This document shows, one piece after another, positions 25,098-33,491 of a DNA stretch of 64,000 nucleotides. The stretch is taken from contig NZ_JAFBCM010000001.1 in assembly GCF_016907715.1 (NCBI RefSeq), positions 1,240,001-1,304,000 of the forward strand, in the 5' to 3' direction. Both the position numbers and the translations under genes were made by a program. The stretch is from Tenggerimyces flavus (lineage in GTDB: Bacteria; Actinomycetota; Actinomycetes; Propionibacteriales; Actinopolymorphaceae). The first letter of the stretch is position 1. Each line of letters begins with the position of its first letter. The notes beneath the pieces are model-generated. The model was not told the origin of the DNA. It did no database searches and saw only the letters and a list, made by a program, of their open reading frames with translations.

Positions 25098-26351
25098 ATG
25101 GAATCGACCACCTGCTCGAACACCATCGACACCGCCGATGGGGTGTCGGCGTGGTCGATGACCGATGACCAACTCGCCACCGCACTCCTCGACAACCAGG
25201 CCGCCCTCCACCGGCACGAAGCCCGCCGGCTCGAGCTGATCCGCGAGGCCGACTCCCGGAACCTCGCCGTGTCGGCGGGTGCGGCGAACACCGCGCAGTG
25301 GGTTGCCGGCGTCCTTCGTGTTCCTTCGGCTGAGGCGGGTGCGATGGTGAAGCTCGCCAGCCACCTCGACGCCGAGCTTCCTGCGACCGCGCGGGCGTTA
25401 GCTGAGGGCGAGATCTCTGTTCCGCATGCGCGGGTGATCTCGCGGGTCGTGACGATGCTGCCGCCGCAGATCTCGACCCCGGAACTCCGCTCCGAGGTCG
25501 AAGCCACCCTGTTAGAGAGCGCAGCCACCTTCGACCCGAAGGTCTTGTCGAAGGTCGGGAACCATCTGTTGGAGGTCGTCGCTCCCGATCTTGCCGACCA
25601 GGTCCTGGAACTGAAGCTCAAGCAGGAAGAGGCCAGCGCCGAACGCGACCGGTTCCTGCGTATGTCCTTCGACGAGTCGTCGGGGACGTGGCGGGTCACC
25701 GCCCGGCTGCCAAAGGTGGTCGGGGAGCGCCTCAAGCTGGTTCTCGATCCGTTGGCGGCGCCGCAGCCTGGACCCGACGGGCGTGACACCCGGTTCCCCG
25801 AGCAGCGCAATGTGGATGCTTTGGACGAGGCCTGCCGCCGACTCCTGGCCGAGCGGTTGGTGCCTTCCCATGGCGGGAACCCCACCCAACTCGTCGTCAC
25901 CCTCACCAACACCGGCGGGCGGACCCTGCACACCGGGATCGAACTCTCGCGCAAACTCGTCGACCAGCTGATGTGCGAGGCGGACCTCAACTACTTGGTG
26001 AAGCCCGAGGACCAGCCCGGCAGAGTCACACTGCTGACCGACACCCAACAGCGGCTGTTCCAAGGGAAGCTCCGCCGGTTGCTCGAGCTCCGTGACGGCG
26101 GGTGCGCGTTCCCCGGGTGTGATCGCCCACCTGGTTGGTGTCACGCTCACCACCTCACCCCGTGGAGCCAGGGCGGTCCGACTACTCGGGACAACGGGGT
26201 GCTGCTCTGCGGCTACCACCACCGCCTCATCCACCAAGGCGCGTGGCAAGTCCGCATCGCACGAGACGGATTACCCGAGTTCTTACCCCCGGACTGGATC
26301 GATCGCCAGCGACGACCACTCCGCAACCGCCGCTTCGCCACGGCGTCCTGA
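25098..26351 (+). CDS. DUF222 domain-containing HNH endonuclease
   Basis: A 417-residue protein with an N-terminal DUF222 domain (about residues 15-290) and a C-terminal HNH nuclease domain. The nuclease has two zinc knuckles, CAFPGC and the later LLCGYHH, around the catalytic AHHLTPWSQGG with N near residue 363 and the closing H in HHRLIHQG. DUF222-HNH genes (the 13E12 family in mycobacteria) are highly amplified in actinobacteria and are suspected selfish or recombination-related genes. The true substrate is not known. All HNH residues are present, so it looks active. It is a single gene with its own leaderless promoter and unusual repetitive upstream DNA. Confidence 0.92.
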   Translation: MESTTCSNTIDTADGVSAWSMTDDQLATALLDNQAALHRHEARRLELIREADSRNLAVSAGAANTAQWVAGVLRVPSAEAGAMVKLASHLDAELPATARALAEGEISVPHARVISRVVTMLPPQISTPELRSEVEATLLESAATFDPKVLSKVGNHLLEVVAPDLADQVLELKLKQEEASAERDRFLRMSFDESSGTWRVTARLPKVVGERLKLVLDPLAAPQPGPDGRDTRFPEQRNVDALDEACRRLLAERLVPSHGGNPTQLVVTLTNTGGRTLHTGIELSRKLVDQLMCEADLNYLVKPEDQPGRVTLLTDTQQRLFQGKLRRLLELRDGGCAFPGCDRPPGWCHAHHLTPWSQGGPTTRDNGVLLCGYHHRLIHQGAWQVRIARDGLPEFLPPDWIDRQRRPLRNRRFATAS

Positions 26352-26359
26352 CCGCGACT

Positions 26360-26986
26360 TCACTTTGCGCGCGCGGTCAGGGCGTGGAAGGGGTTGCGCG
26401 TGCCCGGGAACACTGTGTGCGTGTCCACGACCGTGAACGAGTCCGCGAGCGCGCTCTCGAGTTGGGCCAGCGTGCGCCAGGCGAAGAAGCGGGGTGGGGT
26501 GTGGGAGTCGTCCTCCAACAGGCCCTCGGTGCCGTCGCCGCCCCAGGAGCCGAAGTAGAAGAGGCCGCCCGGGCGGAGCATCGCGCGGATCTGCGCGACG
26601 ATCGGGGGCAGGTCGGCGGTGGGTACGTGTTGCAGGCAGTTCATCGACCACACCGCGTCGAACGAGGCGGCCGGGAACTCCGACGTCAGCCCGGTGAAGT
26701 CCAACACCCGCGCGTCGAGGCCCTTCTCGACGCAGCGGGCGACCATGGCCGGCGACAGGTCGATCGCCACGACCGAGAGCCCGTGCTCGGTGAAGAACAC
26801 GCTGTCCTGCCCGGTCCCCGCGCCGATCTCCAACAGGCGTTGGGATCCTGCCTCGCGCAGTCGGGCGAGGAAGGCGGCGCGTTCCTCGACCTTCCAGGGG
26901 TACTTGCTCAGCTGGTCGCGCTGAGAAGCGCCGCCGTCGTACGCCGTGCGGAGGTCCGCGAGCAGGTCCGCGTACCGGCGCGCCAT
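26360..26986 (-). CDS. SAM-dependent methyltransferase (class I)
   Basis: A 208-residue class I methyltransferase. The SAM-binding motif I is LLEIGAGTGQDS (about residues 49-60), the acidic motif is VVAIDLSPAMV and the later motif is WSMNCLQHVP. The acceptor is unknown. The ATG overlaps the stop of the ABC permease gene (ATGA), so it is the last gene of the LolA-like/ABC operon. It converges on the HNH gene with an 8-base gap. Confidence 0.85.
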   Translation of the reverse strand: MARRYADLLADLRTAYDGGASQRDQLSKYPWKVEERAAFLARLREAGSQRLLEIGAGTGQDSVFFTEHGLSVVAIDLSPAMVARCVEKGLDARVLDFTGLTSEFPAASFDAVWSMNCLQHVPTADLPPIVAQIRAMLRPGGLFYFGSWGGDGTEGLLEDDSHTPPRFFAWRTLAQLESALADSFTVVDTHTVFPGTRNPFHALTARAK

Positions 26987-27843
26987 CAGCTGCTGACGTC
27001 TCTCGACGCGAAGCGGGCCCAGGACGCGGCGACGAAGATCGCGATGTACGCGGCCGAGAGTTGAAGGCCCGGCCAGACGCTCGACGTCGCGATCGGGTCG
27101 GTCAGCAGGTCGCCGAACGCGAGCCAGTAGCGCGTGAACAGGTACGGGTGCAGCCAGTCCAGCTGCGGGATCTGGCCGAGGATCTGCGAGACGATCGTGA
27201 GGATCATCGCCGCGATCGTGGCGCCGATCGGTTGCTCGGTCAGCGTCGAGATGAACAGGCCGATCGCGCCTAGGGCCGACAGGCAGACCGCCATGTAGAG
27301 GGCGACCAGCAGGACGCGGAACAGGCCCTCCCAGAGCGAGACCTGCGTCCCGGACAGCAGCGTCACCGGCCCGCCACCGAACAAGGCCAGGCCGATCAGC
27401 GTGCCGACCACGAGCACCAGCAGGACGGCGGCGAGCGCGAACACCACGATCGCCGCGTACTTCGTGAGGATCAGCCGGGTGCGGTGGACGGGCACGGTGA
27501 GCAGGTTGCGCAGCGTGCCGAGGTTGGCCTCGCCGGCGATCGCGTCGCCGGAGATCGCGCCGACCGCGAGTGGCAGGAACAGTGGCAGCTCGACGCTCAG
27601 CGCGGCGAGCGCGACGAACATCCCGTTGTCGGTGATCGAGCCGAAGAACGTGCCGCCGCCCTCGTCGTTGCTGAGGCGCATCGCGACCGCGATGATGATC
27701 GGCACCGCGGCGAGCACGGCCATGCCGGCCCAGTTGCGCCGGCGGCCGAAGATCAGCCACAGCTCGGAGACGAAGAACCGCGGGCTCGGCGGCCGCGTAC
27801 GTACGCGTACGGGCTCCGCGGTCGCCACGTCAGCCGCTGACAT
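26986..27843 (-). CDS. ABC-2 type transporter permease
   Basis: A 285-residue protein with six hydrophobic segments in the pattern of ABC-2 exporter permeases (first helix AGMAVLAAVPIIIAVAM, last VWPGLQLSAAYIAIFVAASW). The conserved ANLGTLRNLLTVPVHRTRLI coupling region lies near residue 105. It pairs with the ATPase gene just upstream, overlapping it by 14 bases. The cargo is unknown, but exporters of this type often move antibiotics or lipids. Confidence 0.85.
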   Translation of the reverse strand: MSAADVATAEPVRVRTRPPSPRFFVSELWLIFGRRRNWAGMAVLAAVPIIIAVAMRLSNDEGGGTFFGSITDNGMFVALAALSVELPLFLPLAVGAISGDAIAGEANLGTLRNLLTVPVHRTRLILTKYAAIVVFALAAVLLVLVVGTLIGLALFGGGPVTLLSGTQVSLWEGLFRVLLVALYMAVCLSALGAIGLFISTLTEQPIGATIAAMILTIVSQILGQIPQLDWLHPYLFTRYWLAFGDLLTDPIATSSVWPGLQLSAAYIAIFVAASWARFASRDVSS

Positions 27844-28777
27844 CGAAGCCCTCCCCCGTGAGTTGCACGAACAGCTCCTCCAGGTCCGGCGCCTCGATCG
27901 CGAAGCCGCGGACCGGAACGTCGTCCTCGACCAGCCCGCGCACCAGCTTCTCCGGCTGCGCCTCGCCCAGCAACGCGATGACGACGGACGGTCCGATCCG
28001 TTCCAGCCCGGTGAGGCCGAACCGGCGCAACGTCACCAGCGCCTCGTCCGGCCGATCCGACTCGACGCGTACGCGCGGCGCCGCGGCGGCTCGCAGCTCG
28101 GCGAGCGGTGCCTGCGCGACCAGCTTGCCGACGTGCATCACGCCGACGTGGGTGCAGATCTGTTCGACCTCGGCCAGCAGGTGCGTCGACAGCATCACGG
28201 TCGCGCCGCCGCGGGCGAGGTCGGAGATCAGCGACCGCACCTCGCGCGTGCCCTGCGGGTCGAGGCCGTTGGTCGGCTCGTCCAGGATCAGCAGCTCGCG
28301 CGGCTGCAGCAGGACCGACGCGAGCGCGAGGCGTTGCCGCATGCCGAGCGAGTACGCGCGGTACCGCTTCTTCGCGGCCGCCAACAGGCCGACGCGCTCG
28401 AGCGCCTCGTCGATCCGCTTCCGGCTCGTCCTCGGGTCCGCCGTACGGTCGCCCGCGTCCAGCCTTCGGAGGTTGTCGAGCCCGTTCAGGTACGGGTGGA
28501 ACGCCGGCCCCTCGACCAGCGAGCCGATCCGGGGCAGCGCCTGGCCGGCGCCCGACGGCATCGGCCAGTCGAGCAGTTCGTGCTTGCCGGCGGTCGGGCG
28601 GATCAGCCCGAGCAGCATCCGGATCGTGGTGGTCTTGCCGGATCCGTTCGGTCCGAGGAACCCGTACACCGCGCCACGCGGAACGGACAGGTCGACGGCG
28701 TTGACCGCGACCTGTCCGGACCGGAACCGCTTGGTGAGTCCCTCGCTGCGGATCGCTTCTGGAGTCGTCGTGCTCAC
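27830..28777 (-). CDS. ABC transporter ATP-binding protein
   Basis: A 315-residue ATPase subunit. It has Walker A GPNGSGKTT near residue 39, a Q-loop, the signature YSLGMRQRLALA, Walker B LLILDEPTNGLD and the H-loop in MLSTHLL. A C-terminal extension of about 85 residues is of the kind seen in drug and lantibiotic exporter ATPases. The GTG start overlaps the LolA-like stop (GTGA), and its end overlaps the permease start. It powers the ABC-2 exporter. Confidence 0.93.
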   Translation of the reverse strand: MSTTTPEAIRSEGLTKRFRSGQVAVNAVDLSVPRGAVYGFLGPNGSGKTTTIRMLLGLIRPTAGKHELLDWPMPSGAGQALPRIGSLVEGPAFHPYLNGLDNLRRLDAGDRTADPRTSRKRIDEALERVGLLAAAKKRYRAYSLGMRQRLALASVLLQPRELLILDEPTNGLDPQGTREVRSLISDLARGGATVMLSTHLLAEVEQICTHVGVMHVGKLVAQAPLAELRAAAAPRVRVESDRPDEALVTLRRFGLTGLERIGPSVVIALLGEAQPEKLVRGLVEDDVPVRGFAIEAPDLEELFVQLTGEGFDVSG

Positions 28778-29907
28778 TTCTGGGCAGCCACGGCGTACAG
28801 GCGCTCAGGCGTCACCAGGCCCGCGACCAGGCGGCCGTCGTCGGTGAGCAGGGCGGTGAACAGCTTGCCCTTCAACAAGTAGCCGCTGCCCCAGGAGCCA
28901 CTGGCCCGCGGGAGCGAGGTCAGGTAGCCACCCAGCGCGTCCTCGGGGCCGTCGCCGCCGCTCGCGCTCGGAGTCGATCCGGTCTTCGCGACCAGCACCG
29001 ACGTCCAGCCCTTGCCGATGACCCGCATGCCGTCCGGCGGTCCCTGCTTCTCTGGCTTCTCGGGCGTCGCGTGCTCGCGCTTGCCAGTGTCGGACGGTGC
29101 GGTCTCCTCGGTGACCTTGACGCCCGCCGGCGGCTTGAACGTGAACTGCTCCTCACCCGGCTGGACGAAGCTCACCTGGGTGAACGCGACCTCGAACGCC
29201 GGCTCGCCGGAGCTCTTCGGGAACACCTGGACGCGGAGCGGGATCTTGTTCTCGCCGTCGAGCGCGAGCCGGATCTGCCCGACCAGCGAGCTCGTGTCGC
29301 GCGGGGTGAGGATCAGCTCGTACACGTCGCGGCCGGCGACCCGCCCGGTGCCGGACGTGGTGACCTTGGTGGTCGGGTCGAGCGCGGCGAGGGTACGTTC
29401 GGCCGCCTCCTGCGGAGTCTTCGGCAGGTCGGTCGGGAGGTCCTGCTTGTCTTTCGCCTTGTCGGGCGAGGCAGGGAGGCGAATGTGCGTCGCGGCGTTC
29501 TCCCGGCTGGACCAGGTCCAGACGTCGCGGCCGTTGTTGATGATGTCGGACTCGCCGAGCGTGCCGAGGAGCGCGATCCGGGTCTTCGTCGGGCCGCCGT
29601 ACCAGACCCGCAACGTGTGGCTGCCGGACACGAGGGACTGCAGCTCGGTGTCGCCGCCGCCCATCGGACCGCCGCCCTGAATGGAGGGCAGGGCGGGGAT
29701 GCCGAGGTCGGCCCGCTGGACCACGGTGCCGGAGAACCCGTCGACAGCGGCTTCCTGGACGTCGACGAGCAGCTGGCCCGCCGTCCTCGGTGGCAGCGAG
29801 CCGGCCGCGTCGGCGTTCAACAGCGACCCGCCGAGGCCGATCGCGAACGTCGCCGCCAAGACACCAGCCGGAACCACCCAGCGCAACGCTGGTCGAGATG
29901 CGAACAC
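28774..29907 (-). CDS. LolA-like exported lipoprotein-carrier-fold protein
   Basis: A 377-residue protein with an N-terminal membrane or signal segment (VVPAGVLAATFAIGLGGSLL) and a LolA/RseB-like beta-sheet domain (GFSGTVVQRADLGIP, LRVWYGGPTKTRIALL, DVWTWSSRENAATHIRLP, GRDVYELILTPRD). Such folds bind lipid or sense envelope state. There is no lipobox cysteine, so it is exported or anchored by its N-terminal helix. The GTG start has a strong AGGAGG site upstream. It is first in an operon with the ABC exporter and methyltransferase and is divergent from a two-component system, which suggests envelope-stress sensing and response. Confidence 0.75.
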   Translation of the reverse strand: MFASRPALRWVVPAGVLAATFAIGLGGSLLNADAAGSLPPRTAGQLLVDVQEAAVDGFSGTVVQRADLGIPALPSIQGGGPMGGGDTELQSLVSGSHTLRVWYGGPTKTRIALLGTLGESDIINNGRDVWTWSSRENAATHIRLPASPDKAKDKQDLPTDLPKTPQEAAERTLAALDPTTKVTTSGTGRVAGRDVYELILTPRDTSSLVGQIRLALDGENKIPLRVQVFPKSSGEPAFEVAFTQVSFVQPGEEQFTFKPPAGVKVTEETAPSDTGKREHATPEKPEKQGPPDGMRVIGKGWTSVLVAKTGSTPSASGGDGPEDALGGYLTSLPRASGSWGSGYLLKGKLFTALLTDDGRLVAGLVTPERLYAVAAQK

Positions 29908-29956
29908 AGGTCCTCCTCAGTCCTCCGTGACTACCATCCTGCGTCACGGGACCTGT
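29906..29956. promoter_or_regulatory. Nested inverted repeats between LolA-like gene and two-component system
   Basis: ACAGGTCC (29906-29913) pairs with GGACCTGT (29949-29956), and inside it CCGTGAC (29925-29931) pairs with GTCACGG (29943-29949). The outer left arm overlaps the GTG and ribosome-binding region of the LolA-like gene. The position between divergent units makes it a likely operator, possibly for the response regulator next to it. Confidence 0.5.
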
Positions 29957-29996
29957 GAGCACGCTGAGAGCGCTCGACTCTGCCAAAGTGAGCCGC

Positions 29997-30665
29997 ATGC
30001 GCTTGCTGCTGGTCGAGGACGAGGTGCGGCTCGGCCGTGCCCTCGCTCGCGGACTGGGCGCCGAGGGGTTCGTGGTCGACATCGCCCTCGACGGGGTCGA
30101 CGGGCTGGAGCGGGCGCGGCACGGGCAGTACGACGCGATCGTGCTCGACGTGATGCTGCCGCGGCTGTCCGGCTACCGCGTCGTCCAGGCGCTGCGCACC
30201 GAGGAGATCTGGACGCCGGTGCTGATGCTGTCGGCCAAGGACGGCGAGTACGACCAGGCGGACGGGCTCGACGCCGGCGCGGACGACTACCTGACCAAGC
30301 CGTTCTCGTTCGTGGTCCTGCTCGCCAGGCTGCGCGCGCTGCTCCGCCGGGGCGCTCCAGAACGGCCGACGGTCCTGGTCGCCGGCGAGCTGGCGCTCGA
30401 CCCGGCAACGCGGCGGGTCACGCTGGCCGGCGCCGAGGTCACGCTGACGCTGCGGGAGTACTCGCTGCTCGAGTACCTCATCCGCCGCGTCGGCGAGGTC
30501 GTGCCGAAGACCGAGCTGCTCGACCACGTGTGGGATGCCGCCGAGGACCTCGACCCGAACGTCGTCGAGGTGTACGTCGGCTACCTGCGGCGGAAGATCG
30601 GCCGGTCCGCGCTGGAGACCGTACGCGGCGCGGGCTACCGGCTGATCGAGAGCACCGGGGACTGA
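29997..30665 (+). CDS. OmpR-family response regulator
   Basis: A 222-residue two-domain response regulator. The receiver domain has the acidic pair in VEDE, phospho-acceptor D51 (LDVMLPR) and K101 (LTKPF). The C-terminal winged helix ends with the usual VEVYVGYLRRKIG and VRGAGYRL. It is encoded 6 bases before its sensor kinase. The ATG at 29997 gives the canonical N-terminus; GTG at 29988 is an alternative adding 3 residues. It likely controls the divergent LolA-like/ABC operon. Confidence 0.92.
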   Translation: MRLLLVEDEVRLGRALARGLGAEGFVVDIALDGVDGLERARHGQYDAIVLDVMLPRLSGYRVVQALRTEEIWTPVLMLSAKDGEYDQADGLDAGADDYLTKPFSFVVLLARLRALLRRGAPERPTVLVAGELALDPATRRVTLAGAEVTLTLREYSLLEYLIRRVGEVVPKTELLDHVWDAAEDLDPNVVEVYVGYLRRKIGRSALETVRGAGYRLIESTGD

Positions 30666-30671
30666 CCTTCG

Positions 30672-32036
30672 ATGCGCTGGTGGCGGACGGCCAGCCTGCG
30701 GGCGCGGCTGATCCTGATCGGCTCCGCCGGTGTGGCCGGTGGGCTGGCGATCGGTGGCGTCGTGCTGATCGCGACGCTGTCGTTCGTTCTGCAACGCAGC
30801 TTGGACATCGGGCTGGACGAGACGAGCGACGAGATCGCCTCGCTGATCCAGACCGGCGAGCTGCCGAACCCGATCCCGGTCGGGCGGAGCGGGATGACCG
30901 CCCAGGTGCTGGACCCCGATCAGCGCGTCGTGGCTGGATCGGCCGCGGCCGATCGGCTCGTTCCGCTGCTTCGCGCCGGCGAGCTGCGGAACGCCCTGCA
31001 GGGCAAGGTGGTCGTGGTGGAGGGCGAGCGGCTCGGGCTGCGTGGTCCGTTGCGCGTCGCCGCTCGTTCGGTCACGGGGGACGACGGGCCGCGGACGGTC
31101 GTGGTCGCGCTGTCGTCGAGCGACGTGGTGGACGCCGTACGCATCGTCACGCGCAGCTTGCTGATCGCGTTTCCCCTGCTGGTGTTGGGATTGGCGCTGA
31201 TCGCCTGGCGGATCGTGGGCTTGACGCTGCGCCCGGTGGAGTCGCTGCGGCGGGGCGCGGAGGAGATCACGGGGGCGAACGCCGAGGGCCGGCTGCCCGT
31301 ACCGCGCGGCCAGGACGAGGTGCACAAGCTCGCGGTGACGTTGAACGACATGCTCGGCCGGCTGGAGGCGGCGCGGCGCCGGCAGGAGTCGTTCGTCGCG
31401 GACGCGGCGCACGAGTTCCGTTCGCCGTTGGCGAGCATGCGGACGCAGCTCGAGGTGGCGTCGCGGTTGGCGTCGCGTACGGACTGGACGGAGACCAGCG
31501 CCGACCTGCTCGCGGACGTGGAACGGCTGGGCCGGCTGACCGACGACCTGCTGTTGTTGGCGCGGGCGGACGAGGGCGAGCTCCCGTCGCCTGCGGACTC
31601 GGTCGACCTGGGCGCGCTCGTTCGGGAGGCCGGGCCGCGCTACGCCGACGCCCGGGTGCCGGTGACGGTGGACGCTCCTCGTTCGCTCGCCCTGCATGGA
31701 CGGGCGGACCAGCTGCGGCGGGTGATCGCGAACCTGACCGACAACGCGGTAAGGCACGCCACTGCCAAGGTCGCCTTGACGGCCCGCGCGGAGGGCCCGT
31801 GGGCGGTGCTCGAGGTCGCGGACGACGGGCCGGGGATCGCCGAAGCGGACCTGGAGCGGGTGTTCGACCGCTTCACGCGACTCGACGACGCCCGGGCCCG
31901 CGACGAGGGCGGAGCGGGGCTGGGCTTGGCGATCGTCCGGGAGCTGGTCCGCCTGCACGGCGGCTCGGTGACGCTGTCGTCGGCGTCCCCGGGGGTCCGC
32001 GCCGTCGTTCGCCTGCCCAGGGACCGAAGCGCCTAG
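30672..32036 (+). CDS. Sensor histidine kinase
   Basis: A 454-residue membrane kinase. The first helix (about residues 15-38), an extracytoplasmic sensor domain of about 110 residues and a second helix (about 163-183) lead into HAMP, then a dimerisation domain with phospho-acceptor H247 in DAAHEFRSPL. The ATPase domain has an N box (NLTDNAVRHA), G1 (VADDGPGI) and G2 (GGAGLGLAIV). It senses an envelope signal and phosphorylates the upstream response regulator. It converges on the ArsR-type gene with a 4-base overlap of the stops. Confidence 0.93.
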   Translation: MRWWRTASLRARLILIGSAGVAGGLAIGGVVLIATLSFVLQRSLDIGLDETSDEIASLIQTGELPNPIPVGRSGMTAQVLDPDQRVVAGSAAADRLVPLLRAGELRNALQGKVVVVEGERLGLRGPLRVAARSVTGDDGPRTVVVALSSSDVVDAVRIVTRSLLIAFPLLVLGLALIAWRIVGLTLRPVESLRRGAEEITGANAEGRLPVPRGQDEVHKLAVTLNDMLGRLEAARRRQESFVADAAHEFRSPLASMRTQLEVASRLASRTDWTETSADLLADVERLGRLTDDLLLLARADEGELPSPADSVDLGALVREAGPRYADARVPVTVDAPRSLALHGRADQLRRVIANLTDNAVRHATAKVALTARAEGPWAVLEVADDGPGIAEADLERVFDRFTRLDDARARDEGGAGLGLAIVRELVRLHGGSVTLSSASPGVRAVVRLPRDRSA

Positions 32037-32401
32037 CTCCGCGCGGGGTGGCGAGGCTCGGGCGGGTCGGGCGCGAGCGTTCCGTCGGGCGCGATGTGGG
32101 CGAAGATCTGGTCGACCAGCGTGAGAACGTGCGGGTCCTCCACCGCGTAGATCTGCCTGCGGCCGTCCCGCCGCGCCGCGACGAGGCTGGCGAGGCGGAG
32201 CTTGGCGAGGTGCTGGCTGACCGCGGCGACCGACGCGCCGGTGTGCTCGGCGAGCGTGCCGACGTCGTACTCGTGCCTGGCCAGCAGCCAGACGATGTGC
32301 AGACGCGTCGGGGCGGCGAGCAGCGCGAACGTCTCCGCCGCCGCCTTCAGCTGGGGGCTGGTCGGCTCAACGGTCGGATACTCGCTCACCGGTTCGCTCA
32401 T
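32033..32401 (-). CDS. ArsR-family transcriptional regulator
   Basis: A 122-residue winged-helix repressor. The helix-turn-helix lies in TLAEHTGASVAAVSQHLAKL with the wing VAARRDGRRQIYAVED, matching ArsR/SmtB-type regulators. There are no cysteine pairs for soft metals in the recognition helix; a histidine/aspartate-rich end (DPHVLTLVDQIFAHI) resembles zinc/nickel-sensing members (CzrA/NmtR-like), which is an inference. It lies 28 bases after the aldo/keto reductase gene on the same strand and probably shares its transcript. Confidence 0.85.
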   Translation of the reverse strand: MSEPVSEYPTVEPTSPQLKAAAETFALLAAPTRLHIVWLLARHEYDVGTLAEHTGASVAAVSQHLAKLRLASLVAARRDGRRQIYAVEDPHVLTLVDQIFAHIAPDGTLAPDPPEPRHPARS

Positions 32402-32429
32402 CAGGAGACCGATTGTCCCTTAGGGCCCC

Positions 32430-33404
32430 TCAGGTGTCGCGGTCGACCAGCTTCAGCTTGTCCTCGTCGTACCGCTCGCCGGACACGGCGTCGGCGCCGA
32501 AGACGGCATTCAGGTCGGTGAGCTCCGCGGGCGTGAGGGTCACCGACTCCGCGACGAGGTTCTCTGCCAGGTTGGTGCGGCGCTTCGTGCCCGGGATTGG
32601 GGCGATGTCGTCGCCGTGGGAGAGGAGCCACGCCAACGCGACCTGGCCCGGCGTCACACCCTTCGCGGCGGCCAGCCCACGGACGGCGTCGACGAGGTCG
32701 AGGTTGCGCTGGAAGTTCGCGCCCATGAACCGGGGCAGCTCGCGCCGCATGTCGTCCGGCGCGAAGTCGTCGGGCGTACGGAGCTGGCCGGTCAGGAACC
32801 CCCGGCCCAGCGGGCTGAACGGGACGAACCCCACCCCCAGCGAACGCAGAGCAGGCAGGACGTCGGACTCCGGGTCGCGCGTCCACAGCGACCACTCGCT
32901 CTGCACCGCCGCGATCGGGTGCACTGCGTGCGCCGCGCGCACGGTCCGCCCGGACACCTCCGACAGCCCGAGGTACCGCACCTTCCCGGCCGAGACGGCC
33001 GAGGCCATCGCGCCGACCGTCTCCTCCACGGGCACGGCGGGGTCGAGGCGGTGCAGGTACCACAGGTCGATGTGGTCGACGCCGAGCCGCGTGAGCGAGG
33101 CGTCGAGAGCGGCGGCAGCGTACGCCGGCGACCCGTCGACGCCAGCGCCGTCGAGCCGGAAGCCGAACTTCGTCGCCAGGACCACGCCGTCCCGGCGGCC
33201 GGCAAGCGCTCGCCCGACCAACTCCTCGTTGGCGCCGTTGCCATAGATGTCGGCGGTGTCGAGGAACGTGCAGCCCGCATCGATCGCCGCATGAACGGTC
33301 GCGATCGACTCCGTCTCGTCCGCGTCGCCGTACGCGTCGGACATACCCATGCAGCCGAGGCCGAGGCAGGACACCGAGAGCTCACCCAGTCGTGACTGTC
33401 GCAT
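32430..33404 (-). CDS. Aldo/keto reductase
   Basis: A 324-residue TIM-barrel NADPH-dependent oxidoreductase of the YajO/pyridoxal-reductase-like group. Catalytic D and Y lie in [12 protein letters not shown] in VLATKFGF and H in LWYLHRLDP; the NADP site is [13 protein letters not shown]. It reduces aldehydes or ketones in the cytoplasm; the substrate is unknown. A TAGCCT -10 box (33413-33418) lies 8 bases before the ATG with no ribosome binding site, so the transcript is probably leaderless. The ArsR-type gene follows. Confidence 0.9.
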   Translation of the reverse strand: MRQSRLGELSVSCLGLGCMGMSDAYGDADETESIATVHAAIDAGCTFLDTADIYGNGANEELVGRALAGRRDGVVLATKFGFRLDGAGVDGSPAYAAAALDASLTRLGVDHIDLWYLHRLDPAVPVEETVGAMASAVSAGKVRYLGLSEVSGRTVRAAHAVHPIAAVQSEWSLWTRDPESDVLPALRSLGVGFVPFSPLGRGFLTGQLRTPDDFAPDDMRRELPRFMGANFQRNLDLVDAVRGLAAAKGVTPGQVALAWLLSHGDDIAPIPGTKRRTNLAENLVAESVTLTPAELTDLNAVFGADAVSGERYDEDKLKLVDRDT

Positions 33405-33491
33405 GGATCCCGAGGCTAGCCCTGTTTGTTAGCGACTTGTGAGAGTCCGCGACCAGACTCACGGCCCTGTCGATCTCCTAGGGGGTTCTTC

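Noticed and set aside
24811-26351. IscB/omega-RNA (HEARO) system
   Set aside because: The protein is DUF222 plus HNH with no RuvC parts and no PLMP-type N-terminus, so it is not IscB; only the general idea of a nuclease-linked RNA is kept as a hypothesis.
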